Source: Polyangiaceae bacterium
GTDB taxonomy: Bacteria; Myxococcota_A; Polyangia; Polyangiales; Polyangiaceae
NCBI GenBank assembly: GCA_016719945.1
Contig: JADJYE010000005.1
Location: 62,001-126,000, forward strand
Length of the DNA: 64,000 bases
Direction: 5' to 3'
Shown here: positions 17,016 through 25,067 of the stretch, in pieces
Layout: each line of letters starts with the position of its first letter
Numbering within the stretch: the stretch's first letter is position 1
Position numbers and translations under genes: made by a program
The notes under the pieces: model-generated
Told to the model about the DNA's origin: nothing
The model's database searches: none
The model's input: only the letters and a program-made list of their open reading frames with translations

Positions 17016-18230
17016 AGAAGGGGCAGTCAGATAGGCACCTAGATCGCGCGTCGACACACGGATCTCCCGTGCTCGTCGGGCCGCAGCCGCCGAGCCCAGC
17101 CACTTGGATTGTATTCGTCGGACGGATCGGGTCTTCCGAGCACACTGGCTCTTCTTCCGGTTCGTCAATGAAACACATTTCCAACTCGGGATCGTACTCG
17201 GGACCCGGGTCAGTCGCCAAACCGCCTCCAGCACCGTGCTGCCCGCCGGTCCTATCGCCGGCGCTGCAGCTCCCCTCGCTCGAGTCGCACAGCCCTCGCG
17301 GGTCCTTCCAGTGCGTGGGGCTGTTGCCGACGTACCCGTACAGGTTATCGCCCCCATCAAACCGGATGGGATCCTTCGCCGTCCACCGCCCGGTCTCCGC
17401 GTCGTAGTCCCGCGAGCCAAACCTCACGAGCCCGGTATCCGGGTCGTACAGCCCGCCGGCAAAGCCAAAGGGCTGCAGCCCGGGGCTCGTGTCCAGCAGC
17501 ACCCGCCCCCAGGCGTCGTAGTCGAGTTCTTGCACGACGGCGCCGGTCGCGACGTCCACCACGCGCCGCACGCTGCCGAGGTGGTCGGTCACCAACCGGT
17601 ACGTGGCCGTGGGCGTGACCATGAGCGCCGGCACGTTGACGCCGCCGGCGTAGACAAACCTGGCGGCCACGTTGCCCGCGCCGTCGAGCTCCGCCACCGG
17701 CTGCAGCTGCCCGCGCCACAGCCACCCTCGCTCCAGCACCCCGTTCAGCTTCTTGCCGACCCGCCGGCCTCGGCCGTCGACGAGGTACTCGATGAGATCG
17801 CCGCTCGGGAGGCCGACGCCGAGGAGGTTGCCCACGGCGTCATACGCGAAGGTCGTCGTGTCCCCCGTGGCGGTGTCGACCTTCGCCAGCAGCTCGCCGT
17901 TGTCGGTCCACGTGAAGCTCTCGTCGCCGTACTCGAGCAGTCGGTCCTGGTCGTCGAAGGCCGCGTCGAAGACGCCGTCGGCGTTCAGCGACGAGAGGCG
18001 GTTGCCGTTGTCGTCGTAGCCGTAGCTCTCGACGAGGAGGCCGTCCTCGTAGACCGCGGACAGGCGAGCCGCGAGGTCGTATTCGTACACGAGCACTCGG
18101 ATGCCCTCGGGCGTAGTCTCGGTCTTCTCGACGATGCGGCCGAGGTCGTCGCGCACGTAGCTCCACGCGATCTGGACGACCCCTCCGACCGTGGCGGTGT
18201 ACGTCTCGACCTCGCCATAGTCGCTGTTCG
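17007..18230 (-). pseudogene. Orphan RHS core plus tip A (5' truncated)
   Basis: Homology to the full-length RHS gene of this island starts abruptly at YGEVETYTATVGG (near 18230) and includes the RHS repeats and the RHS-associated core (DYDAWGRVLLDTSPGLQPFG, RFGSRDYDAETGRWTAKDPI). It ends at a DPRGL motif, the usual point where core gives way to a variable tip. Tip A has low-complexity linkers and clustered cysteines (CVDARSRCLSDCPFFN) before the ISKra4 insertion. No signal peptide or normal RHS start precedes it. The upstream in-frame extension is the Arg-rich junction sequence. This looks like a displaced former C-terminus. Confidence 0.8.
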
Positions 18231-18533
18231 TGGGCTCTACCGTGCGCCCGCCGTAGGCACGCCACTTTTCCCGAAGCGTGTTCGGCGCTTCACCGCGATC
18301 GCGCCGGACGCGATCCCTCGGCGAAGACCTCGTCGCCGCGGATCCGCGTTTTCTCGCCGCGACACGCTCGCCCCGACGCGATCTCGCCGGCGACTTCGTG
18401 ATCTCGGAGGCGCGTTCGGTGGCGATCACGGGCTCGATGGTAGCGGCGTCTCGGAGGCGCTGCGAGTCACGACGACGCCGTCCGCTGCGTGCGCCCTCGG
18501 TCCAGAGGTGGGCGCGGTCCTTGCCTCGAGGCG
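18231..18533. repeat. Conserved junction element, copy 1
   Basis: About 300 bp that align well with 25068-25385. The cargo-side edge is marked by GGGCGCGGTCCTTGCC and the tip-side edge by GCCGTAGGCACG followed by TTTTCCC; the palindrome GCGGATCCGC lies inside. One edge truncates a parE gene and the other abuts the RHS breakpoint. The minus-strand frame is open through it and fused to orphan tip A, giving an Arg-rich sequence (SPARSRRGERVAARKRGSAA). It may be the attachment/crossover end of the unit or a separate inserted repeat. Confidence 0.65.
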
Positions 18534-18602
18534 GTTCTCCTGCCACCACGCATCGATCCTGCGGAGGTCTGCACGGGCTTCGTTGCTGAGCCGGACCTTC
18601 AC
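18528..18602 (-). pseudogene. ParE/RelE-type toxin, truncated after about 25 codons
   Basis: A GTG overlapping the preceding antitoxin stop starts VKVRLSNEARADLRRIDAWW followed by QENR, the N-terminus of ParE-like toxins. The frame then enters the conserved junction element and the ParE similarity ends. The toxin is therefore destroyed by whatever placed the junction here. Confidence 0.6.
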
Positions 18603-18851
18603 CGTCGCGCGCGCAGCTCGGCGATCACTTCTTCGGCCGGGACCGTGTTGCCCGCACGGGCGAGACGGATGCGGCGAGCGAGCTCGCGATCCATCTCCTC
18701 CTTCGTCGTCGGCTCATCGCACTCCGCCGGGTACGGCGCGGCCTCTTCGATCCTCCGCTGCCTCGCTCACGAGCCGCGCGGCGACTTGTAGCCGCTCGCG
18801 CCGCGACAGCGCTCTCGCGTGCTCCAGCACCTCTTCTGCCGTCATCGCCAT
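18599..18851 (-). pseudogene. Addiction-module antitoxin component, frameshifted
   Basis: MAMTAEEVLEHARALSRRER resembles the short alpha-helical putative addiction module components encoded upstream of ParE/RelE toxins. A one-base shift near 18742 is needed to continue into DEPTTKEEMDRELARRIRLA and reach the stop at 18599, which overlaps the parE GTG. It lies 43 bp after the recombinase gene, in the same slot as the toxin-antitoxin pair of unit 2 but on the opposite strand. Confidence 0.6.
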
Positions 18852-18894
18852 CGCCCTCGATTGTAGCCCATCGGTTCGGGCTGTCGTCCTTGCC

Positions 18895-20010
18895 TCAGCC
18901 CGCAGCGAGCTCGTCGCGCGCTTCGGCAACTAAGGCGGTGAGCAGGCTCTCCGCCTCGCCACTCGCGCTCTGTGCCGACGTCGGCGCCCGCGACGTCGCC
19001 GCAACGCCAGGCCCACGCTCGGCCGGGTGCGTCGCCGCATGCACCGCGGCGAGGTGCCGGATCGACACGCGCGTGTAGATCTCCGTGCTCTCGAGGCTCG
19101 CGTGCCCGAGCAGCTCCTGGATGATCCGCACGTCGGCGCCGGCCTCGAGCATCAGCGTCGCTACCGTGTGGCGGAAGAGGTGACACGAGCCGCGCCGCTC
19201 GATGTCCGCGGCCGTCACGTATCGCGCAACGCGATTGCTCAGCGTGTCGACCGAGATGGCCGTGCCCGTCTCGGACAGAAACAGGGTCTCCACGGCCTCG
19301 TTCACCACGTAGCTGGGCCGCACCTCCTCGAGGTACCGGTCCACCCACCGAAGCGCCCGCGCTCCGATGGGCACGATGCGATCACGCTTGCCCTTGCCCT
19401 GCCGAATGAAGACCGTGCCGCCCACGTGCCCCCGCGCGATGTCCGAGACCCTGAGGGCCGCGAGCTCGCTGCGGCGCATCCCCGTCGAGTAGAAGACCTC
19501 CAGGATCGCGCGATCGCGTAGCCCACACGGTTCGTCGAGCGCGGGCTCTGCGATCACCTTCTCCGCCTCCTCCGCCGTCAGCGCGCGCGGCAGCCGCTTT
19601 TCGGGCCGGGGCATGTCGAGCTCGCTCGCCGGGTTCCAAAGGATCGCGTTCTGGCGCGTCATCCACGCGAAGAAGCGCTTCAACGGCGCGAGCCGCGCTC
19701 GCTGCCCCGCAAACGCGAGCGGTCGGCCGTTCGCCTTTCGGTAGTGGAAAAGGTAGCGCCGGTATCCCTCCAGGATCGGCTTCGTCACCTCGCGCGGTCG
19801 CAGGATCCCCCGCGCTGCGCACCACTCGGCGAAGGCCACGAGCCATGTCTCGCCCTTCTCCACCGTCGCCTCCGAATAGTTCCGGACTCGCAGCCACTCG
19901 GTGTGTCGCCGCATCCAGATCCCGAAGCCCTCGGCGTCATCCGTGCTCAGCGCCGACACCTTCCGCACCGGCCTCGGCGCCTTCCTCTGCTTCGCACTCT
20001 TCGTCGTCAT
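18895..20010 (-). CDS. Tyrosine recombinase of unit 1 (XerC/D-like)
   Basis: A 371-aa integrase-fold protein. Residues of about 30-125 form a SAM-like core-binding domain (RVRNYSEATVEKGETWLVAF). The catalytic domain has every expected residue: Arg179 in STGMRRSEL, Lys208 in GKGKRDR, His277-x2-Arg280 in CHLFRHT, His303 in LLGHAS and the nucleophile Tyr312 in STEIYTRVS. The Pro/Ala/Ser tail is unusual. It lies 29 bp after the ATPase gene and is probably co-transcribed with primase and ATPase. The likely role is integration, or tip exchange, of the unit. The copy in unit 2 is a clear homologue. Confidence 0.9.
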   Translation of the reverse strand: MTTKSAKQRKAPRPVRKVSALSTDDAEGFGIWMRRHTEWLRVRNYSEATVEKGETWLVAFAEWCAARGILRPREVTKPILEGYRRYLFHYRKANGRPLAFAGQRARLAPLKRFFAWMTRQNAILWNPASELDMPRPEKRLPRALTAEEAEKVIAEPALDEPCGLRDRAILEVFYSTGMRRSELAALRVSDIARGHVGGTVFIRQGKGKRDRIVPIGARALRWVDRYLEEVRPSYVVNEAVETLFLSETGTAISVDTLSNRVARYVTAADIERRGSCHLFRHTVATLMLEAGADVRIIQELLGHASLESTEIYTRVSIRHLAAVHAATHPAERGPGVAATSRAPTSAQSASGEAESLLTALVAEARDELAAG

Positions 20011-20039
20011 CCTCTTGCTCGTCCGATCTGCGCGTACGA

Positions 20040-21650
20040 CTACGACGACGACCGCGCCGCCCCTGGCACCTGCAACGTGAATTCCGACCTCGAATACGAT
20101 GAAGTGCCGTTCGCAGCCTTTTTCAAGCTATTCGGCGCACGTTCGACACCCCGATCATCCCCCGACATCCTCGGGATCATGGCCCGATCACCCCCCGACA
20201 TCGCCCCCGCCGACCCCGACATCGCCCCCGCCGACCCCGACCAAGGTCCGGTCGTACCCAAGGCAGCTCCCGCCGCGTACGCGAGCTCGTAGACCACGAG
20301 CGGCCCGCGCATCCGGTAGGGCACCAGGTACTCGAGCGCTTCGAGCCGCTCCATGTGCAGCTTCACCTGCGTCTGGCTCCACCCGCTCCACTCCCGCACC
20401 TCGCGCCGGCTGAAGCGCACCAGCCGCCTCTCCACCCCCTCCTCCGCCATCCGCCCCTCCACCATCGTCGCGATCTCTCCGAGCAGCCTCCTCGTCTGCG
20501 GCGGCAGCTCGTCCAGGCTCCGGCTGAGGACCGTGTTCGCGAGCCGCGTCGCGATCGCGACGTCGCCCTCCGTCGCCTCGATGTACTCGATGCGCTGCCC
20601 GCCGTGCTCGACGCTCAACACTCTGCGCTGGTGCTGGTGCAGGAACGCCACCGCCGAGATCAGCGTCAGGTACTTCATGTGATCTCGCCGCGTCCGCGTC
20701 ACGTGGTCCGCGAAGCGAAGCTCCGGCGCGTACGGGTTCGCGACGAAGAGCGGCCGCAACAGCCGCTGCGCGTTCCGGTGCGTCCGCCGGATCCGCGTCC
20801 GCTCCTCGCGTTCGATCTTCCCCTCGATCGTACGGCTCCGCCGCTGCCGCTCGTGGATCGCCCGCGTCTGCTCCCGCCCCTCGTCGACGGTGAGCACCAG
20901 GCAGCGATTGAGCAGCTCCTCGTCCACCTCGATCGCCGTCGTCGTCAGCATGATCGAGACCGGGCCCTCGACCCGGTACGTGTGCGTCACGAGCCGGCCC
21001 GTCGCGGGATCCTTGCCGGTCGAGGCGATCGTGAGCTCGCCCTCGCTCTGCAACAGCTTCAGCGCGTAGCTCGCTCGCTCCGCTCCCTCCTCCTCCACGA
21101 TCGCCAGCACCTTGTGCTTCAGGTCCTGCCCGCTCATGTAAAACAGGCTCTGCCCCGTCATCGCCGAGTACTGCACCCGCTCCTCCTCCGGCATCAGCGA
21201 CAGCACCGCGTCCATCAGGCTCGATTTACCCGCCGCACTCGAGCTCTGGATCACCACCGCCAGCGGCTCCTCCAGCTTGCGGCTCGTCGCCGCCAGATAC
21301 GCGACGAGCTTGTTGTCGAGCTCGCCGACGAGCCCCACGCGGCCCAGATCCTCGCCGATGCGCTCGAGGAGCTTCGGGTCGCGCAGCAGCTCGAGCGCCT
21401 CTTCGCGCTCCACGTCCGTCATGGTCGGCCCCACCGGCTTCGGCGCCTCGGCCTCGGCGCGCTCCTTGTCGCGCCGCAGCTCGAGCTCGAGCAGGATCCG
21501 CCCCACGTCGAGCGCCACCACCTTCTCCTCGACCTCCAGCTCGACCGCCGCCGCCTTCACGTAGTCGGCGCGCCGTCTCGCCGCGTACAGATCCGGCGTG
21601 TCCACGAAGAAGCCCCCGCCCTCACGCTCCCGCGTCACGAAGAGGTTCAC
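20040..21650 (-). CDS. P-loop ATPase with C-terminal winged helix (replication module), unit 1
   Basis: A 536-aa protein starting at a GTG that overlaps the primase stop. Walker A is QSSSAAGKSSL (Lys142), Walker B KVLAIVEEEGAE (181-190), with a sensor-like stretch GPVSIMLTTTAIEVDEELLN. Residues of about 400-450 look like a winged helix (FSRREVREWSGWSQTQVKLH). In unit 2 the same sequence is fused to the primase, so primase-coupled helicase or loader is a reasonable inference. The Gly/Ser/Met-rich end comes from short DNA repeats. The split from the primase is due to one fewer G than in unit 2. Confidence 0.75.
   Translation of the reverse strand: MNLFVTREREGGGFFVDTPDLYAARRRADYVKAAAVELEVEEKVVALDVGRILLELELRRDKERAEAEAPKPVGPTMTDVEREEALELLRDPKLLERIGEDLGRVGLVGELDNKLVAYLAATSRKLEEPLAVVIQSSSAAGKSSLMDAVLSLMPEEERVQYSAMTGQSLFYMSGQDLKHKVLAIVEEEGAERASYALKLLQSEGELTIASTGKDPATGRLVTHTYRVEGPVSIMLTTTAIEVDEELLNRCLVLTVDEGREQTRAIHERQRRSRTIEGKIEREERTRIRRTHRNAQRLLRPLFVANPYAPELRFADHVTRTRRDHMKYLTLISAVAFLHQHQRRVLSVEHGGQRIEYIEATEGDVAIATRLANTVLSRSLDELPPQTRRLLGEIATMVEGRMAEEGVERRLVRFSRREVREWSGWSQTQVKLHMERLEALEYLVPYRMRGPLVVYELAYAAGAALGTTGPWSGSAGAMSGSAGAMSGGDRAMIPRMSGDDRGVERAPNSLKKAANGTSSYSRSEFTLQVPGAARSSS
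20150..20260 (-). repeat. Short direct repeats at the 3' end of the ATPase gene
   Basis: The block CCCCGACATC plus GCCCCCGCCGAC occurs twice in tandem, preceded by two further CCCCGACATC copies spaced by GATCATGGCCCGATC. Unit 2 has the same array with one tandem copy fewer (27505-27580). It could be simple coding-repeat variation or an iteron-like replication origin beside the primase-ATPase genes. Confidence 0.5.
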
Positions 21651-23032
21651 TCGCAGCTCCCCGTCACGCTCGTCTTGCTCAGCGGGCGCACCCGCCAGCG
21701 CCGATCCCCGAAGCGAAACACCAGGTCCTCGCCGACCACCTCCGGCGCGCTCGCGCTCGCCTGCTGCCCCGGCGCGCTCGGCGGAGCAGCCGGAAGAGCG
21801 GCTAAGAGGGGGCCCCTCGGCGCGGCCTCTCCGCTCTTCTCCTCTTCCACCGAGACCTGCTCCTCACCGCGTAGCGTCCCCCGCCTCGGCGCTTCGCTCG
21901 CTCGAGCGTGCGCGGGGCCCTCTCCCTTGCCCATCCAGCGCGCCTGCCTCAGCACCAGACCCAGGCTCTCCGTCGCGGGCTTCACCTTCGCCGCGTATTC
22001 GTTCGCGTCCATCCCCTTCGGGAACACCACCCGATAGACCTCCAGCCCTCGCCCCATCAGCCGCTCCGCCAGCCGCTCCGCTCCCCGCTCTCCAGCCTCG
22101 TCCCGATCGAAGGCGATCTTCACACGCGCCCCGCTCGCCACCACAGCCTCCACCAGCTCCTCCGTCACCCCCTCCACCCCGTACGCGCTCGTCACGTGTC
22201 GGTATCCAGCGCTCCAAAACGTCAGCGCGTCGATCAGCGCCTCGCACACGATCACCTCCTCCGCGTGCTCCAGCGCCACCCGGTTGAAGACCCCGCGGTG
22301 CGGTCCCGGCAGGTAGAGGTGCTTCGGCGTCCCCTCCCGCAGATCGTCTCGCACCTTGCGCCCGTACAGCTGCGCCACGCGCCCCTGCGCGTCGAACAGC
22401 GGGATCACGAGCGACCCAGCCAAGTGCTCGTGCCCGCTCTCTCGAAACACCCCCAGCGCCGTCAGCTGCCCACGCAGCTCCGCGCCTGCCTTGCGGTTCT
22501 TGTCTGGGAGCCGGTATCCAAGCGTGCGGTTCGCGTACCCAAGCCGAAAGTGCCCCACCGCCTCCGCCGAGATCCCTCGCGCCCTCACGTACTCGAGCGC
22601 CTCGGGGCTCTCGCCGAGCGCCGCATGGTAGAGCTCGATCACGCGCCCCAGCAGCTCCGTGTCGTCTGCATCCCGCGCCGCCAGCGGCTCCAGCTTCCTC
22701 ACCGTGCTCTGCTTCGGCGGCAGCCCCTCCCGCGGCCCCTCCCTCAGCGCCGCGCCCCCGCGCAGCAGCTCCACCGCGTGCCGAAAACTCACTCCCTCCG
22801 CCCTCATCACGAAGTCGATCACGCTCCCCCCGGCCTGGCACGCCCCGAGGCAGTGCCAGAGGTTTGCGCTCGGCGTCACCACGAACGACGGCGTACGGTC
22901 CTCGTGGAATGGGCAGCGGCCGACGAGATCTGCCCCGCGCTTCTCGAGCACGACCCCTCGCGCCTCGCACAGTCGCTCTAGCGAGATCTCCCTCTTCAGC
23001 CGCTCGATCTCGTCGTCCGGGATCCGTCCCAT
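21647..23032 (-). CDS. DnaG-like primase (CHC2 zinc finger + Toprim), unit 1
   Basis: A 461-aa protein. The N-terminal zinc ribbon has Cys40-x2-His43 (RCPFHEDRTPSF) and Cys61-x3-Cys65 (WHCLGACQAGG), the CHC2 pattern of bacterial primases. The Toprim-like centre has EVIVCEALIDALTFW (acidic Glu) and KIAFDRDEAG (DxD), so metal-dependent primer synthesis is likely retained. A Pro/Ala linker leads to GEDLVFRFGDRRWRV and then a premature stop relative to unit 2, caused by GGGG where unit 2 has GGGGG. Strong SD-like AAGGAG precedes the start in unit 2; here it is CAAGGAG. Confidence 0.85.
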   Translation of the reverse strand: MGRIPDDEIERLKREISLERLCEARGVVLEKRGADLVGRCPFHEDRTPSFVVTPSANLWHCLGACQAGGSVIDFVMRAEGVSFRHAVELLRGGAALREGPREGLPPKQSTVRKLEPLAARDADDTELLGRVIELYHAALGESPEALEYVRARGISAEAVGHFRLGYANRTLGYRLPDKNRKAGAELRGQLTALGVFRESGHEHLAGSLVIPLFDAQGRVAQLYGRKVRDDLREGTPKHLYLPGPHRGVFNRVALEHAEEVIVCEALIDALTFWSAGYRHVTSAYGVEGVTEELVEAVVASGARVKIAFDRDEAGERGAERLAERLMGRGLEVYRVVFPKGMDANEYAAKVKPATESLGLVLRQARWMGKGEGPAHARASEAPRRGTLRGEEQVSVEEEKSGEAAPRGPLLAALPAAPPSAPGQQASASAPEVVGEDLVFRFGDRRWRVRPLSKTSVTGSCE

Positions 23033-23081
23033 CGCGCTTCTCCTTGCAGAAGGCCGTCAAGCGGAATCTTGTTCACTCCCT

Positions 23082-23110
23082 TGCGTACGCAGACTGTACA
23101 TATTATGTAC
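23082..23110. promoter_or_regulatory. Two palindromic operators between primase and XRE genes, unit 1
   Basis: TGCGTACGCA (23082-23091) and GTACATATTATGTAC (23096-23110) are perfect palindromes, the second with a central T. They lie in the divergent gap and are unchanged in unit 2, though flanking genes vary. The AT-rich second palindrome could contain -10 elements for both strands. Binding by the adjacent XRE protein is inferred. Confidence 0.65.
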
Positions 23111-23114
23111 CACC

Positions 23115-23573
23115 ATGCAAGCGCAGGTACCGGCCTCCCACAAATCGGGGTGTAGCTTCTCGAGGCAAGCTCAACCCCTGGGCTGGTCCATGCCTCGCGA
23201 AAAGTCTCCCTCCCCTCCCGAAGGTCACTTCGGTCTGCGCCTCGCCGACCTACGTCGAGCGGCTGGCCTCTCCCAGACCGACCTCCAAAATGCCACCGGC
23301 ATCTCCAGGCGCATGATCGCCCATTACGAGGGCCGCCCCGCGCTCCCGCCCGGCCACGTCCTCGCCGCCCTCGCCGACGGCCTCGGCACCTCCGTCGACG
23401 AGCTCGTCGGCAAGAAACCCGCTCGCCCCTCAGCCACCAAGACGCAAGCGAGCCGCCGCCTCCTACGCCGCCTTCAGCAGCTCGAGAAGCTCCCCCTCAA
23501 GGACAAGCGTGAGCTCCTCGGCATCATCGACACCTACCTCGAGCGGCATCGCCTCCTCCAGAAGGCCAGCTGA
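23115..23573 (+). CDS. XRE-family regulator, unit 1
   Basis: A 152-aa protein from the ATG at 23115, or 127 aa from the ATG at 23190 (MPREKSPSPP), which sits closer to the domain. The HTH_3/XRE domain is FGLRLADLRRAAGLSQTDLQ, NATGISRRMIAHYEGR and a third helix up to DELVGKK. A basic coiled segment (RRLLRRLQQLEKLPLKDKRE) ends the protein and may mediate dimerisation. There is no SD before 23115, and the ATG follows the palindrome by 4 bp. It probably represses the divergent primase-ATPase-recombinase operon and itself. Confidence 0.85.
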   Translation: MQAQVPASHKSGCSFSRQAQPLGWSMPREKSPSPPEGHFGLRLADLRRAAGLSQTDLQNATGISRRMIAHYEGRPALPPGHVLAALADGLGTSVDELVGKKPARPSATKTQASRRLLRRLQQLEKLPLKDKRELLGIIDTYLERHRLLQKAS

Positions 23574-23590
23574 TCCCCGCGCTCGCCGCA

Positions 23591-23614
23591 GGTCGCGCGC
23601 CTCCGCGCGCGACC
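23591..23614. terminator. Perfect hairpin between convergent XRE and immunity genes, unit 1
   Basis: GGTCGCGCGC, loop CTCC, GCGCGCGACC make a 10-bp stem 17 bases after the XRE stop. The same hairpin, with one bulge, occupies the same place in unit 2. A bidirectional terminator is likely from position; there is no T-run. Backbone identity between units ends soon after, at the GCTGCAGGCCC near 23650. Confidence 0.6.
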
Positions 23615-23673
23615 GAGGAGAGCATGCAGGGGTACGGGGCTGCAGGCCCCGGGCCTATAGCCGCGCCACCGAG

Positions 23674-24150
23674 TCAATGCGATTGGCGTCGGCAGAGTTC
23701 TAATAGGGCCTTCACCGTCTTCTCTCCGCTGACCCATATTCGGGTCGACGGAGGGACTCCTCGCAGATCTGCTTCCGCTTCTGCATGGAGTCCCATCTCG
23801 ATGCGCGCGTGGGCACGAAACATCTGCAAGCTGCAGCGGTAATAGTCGTTTCCGTGGAGGTCGCACAGTCGAAGCCCCGACGAGAAGTCCTGCTCCGCGA
23901 GCCGCGTTTCACCGGTCCGCAGCCGATATCTTCCGCGTTTGAAGAAGTATGCCGGCTCGGTCGGTGCGATCTCGATGGCCCGCGACGCGTGGTCGATCGC
24001 CCCAGCCAGATCGCCCAGTCGCGCCCGAACGTACGCCGCAGCGGACCAGCTCGTGGCGTCGTTGGGCTGTTCGGCGACGAGCTGCGCTGCGAGTTCGACG
24101 GCCTCAGGCTGGCCGGCGCGCGCGGCCGCACGCACGGACTCGGGCGTCAC
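23674..24150 (-). CDS. Putative immunity protein for tip B (TPR-like)
   Basis: A 158-aa soluble protein. I start at the GTG at 24150 because GAGGAG, overlapping the TGA of the RHS tip gene, lies four bases upstream. The protein is two to three TPR-like helix pairs (AAQLVAEQPNDATSWSAAAY, AIDHASRAIEIAPTEPAYFF, RLAEQDFSSGLRLCDLHGND). It sits 8 bp after the RHS stop and shares nothing with the proteins after tips A or C. Helical-repeat immunity proteins are known for polymorphic toxins; immunity here is inferred from position. Confidence 0.65.
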   Translation of the reverse strand: MTPESVRAAARAGQPEAVELAAQLVAEQPNDATSWSAAAYVRARLGDLAGAIDHASRAIEIAPTEPAYFFKRGRYRLRTGETRLAEQDFSSGLRLCDLHGNDYYRCSLQMFRAHARIEMGLHAEAEADLRGVPPSTRIWVSGEKTVKALLELCRRQSH

Positions 24151-24158
24151 CCTGCTCC

Positions 24159-25067
24159 TCACTTTGCGCCACCCCAGTCGATGGAGTTTCCAAGGCAACG
24201 TTCACTGACGTGCCCCCGTGCACACTCGCCTACTGTTGTGTAGCCACCAGTGAGGCGCCGACTCGGCGCCGGTTTCGCCAGCTCCCGCTCGCAGAATTCG
24301 TAGGCGTCCTCCCACTCCTGCTCGCATCCGTCGTCATCTTCGTCGACGCATGCCCCGAAGTCGTCGCAGATTGCATCCGTGAACGTGTCCGTGTCCCACT
24401 CGTTCACGAGCTCGGTCGTCTGCCAGATCGTCGCCCCGACACCCCCAACTGCCGCAACGTATGGTGCTGCCCGCGCGCACGCCATGCCCACGCTTGGCAG
24501 AGCCGGCAACACGATCCGCGCTCCGAAGAGGACCAGCTCGTCGACCCAGTCGAGCACCGAGTCGAGGCCGCTCGGGTCCCGCCTCATGCCGGGGGACGAT
24601 CGCGAGTACTCGTAGAAATTGCTGCCTCCTGAGAAGCGAATCGGATCCTTCGCCGTCCACCGCCCGGTCGCCGCGTCGTAGTCCCGCGCGCCAAACCGCA
24701 CGAGCCCGGTATCCGGGTCGTACAGCCCGCCGGCAAACCCAAAAGGCTGCAGCCCGGGGCTCGTGTCCAGCAGCACCCGCCCCCAGGCGTCGTAGTCGAG
24801 CTCCTGCGCGACCGCCCCCGTCGCGATGTCGATCACCCGCCGCACGCTGCCGAGGTGGTCCGTGACCAACCGGTACGTCGCCGTCGGCGTCACCATCAGC
24901 GCCGGCACGTTGACGCCGCCGGCGTAGACAAACCTCGCGACCACGTTGCCCGCGCCGTCGAGCTCCGCGACGGGCTGCAGCTGGCCGCGCCAGAGCCACC
25001 CGCGCTCGAGCACGCCGTTCACCCGCTTGCCGACCGGCCGGCCTCGGCCGTCGACGAGGTACTCCAC
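24159..25067 (-). CDS. Orphan RHS core plus tip B (5' truncated)
   Basis: RHS homology begins at VEYLVDGRGRPVGKRVNG (25067), about 140 codons further into the core than in orphan A, and reaches the DPSGL boundary. The tip runs SVLDWVDELVLFGARIVLPA, a hydrophobic stretch (AAPYVAAVGGVGATIW), an acidic region and a Cys-rich end (CEQEWEDAYEFCERE, GECARGHVSERC). The frame is open upstream through the junction element to 25427, with an ATG at 25238, so an Arg-rich fusion could be made. Toxin activity is unknown. No signal peptide. Confidence 0.75.
   Translation of the reverse strand: MEYLVDGRGRPVGKRVNGVLERGWLWRGQLQPVAELDGAGNVVARFVYAGGVNVPALMVTPTATYRLVTDHLGSVRRVIDIATGAVAQELDYDAWGRVLLDTSPGLQPFGFAGGLYDPDTGLVRFGARDYDAATGRWTAKDPIRFSGGSNFYEYSRSSPGMRRDPSGLDSVLDWVDELVLFGARIVLPALPSVGMACARAAPYVAAVGGVGATIWQTTELVNEWDTDTFTDAICDDFGACVDEDDDGCEQEWEDAYEFCERELAKPAPSRRLTGGYTTVGECARGHVSERCLGNSIDWGGAK

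Larger units (their letters stand above)
18231..25067 (-). mobile_element. Rhs-tip integrative unit 1 (proposed)
   Basis: In minus-strand order this unit holds: RHS core 3' part with tip B, immunity B, XRE regulator (opposite strand), primase, ATPase, tyrosine recombinase, antitoxin/ParE remnants and a conserved junction abutting orphan tip A. The backbone from recombinase to XRE is duplicated in unit 2. Mobility is inferred from the complete recombinase, the replication genes and the displaced tip. The exact ends are not proven. Confidence 0.6.

Noticed and set aside
20150..20260. CRISPR-like array
   Set aside because: The repeats are tandem, lie inside a coding frame and have no unique spacers or cas genes.
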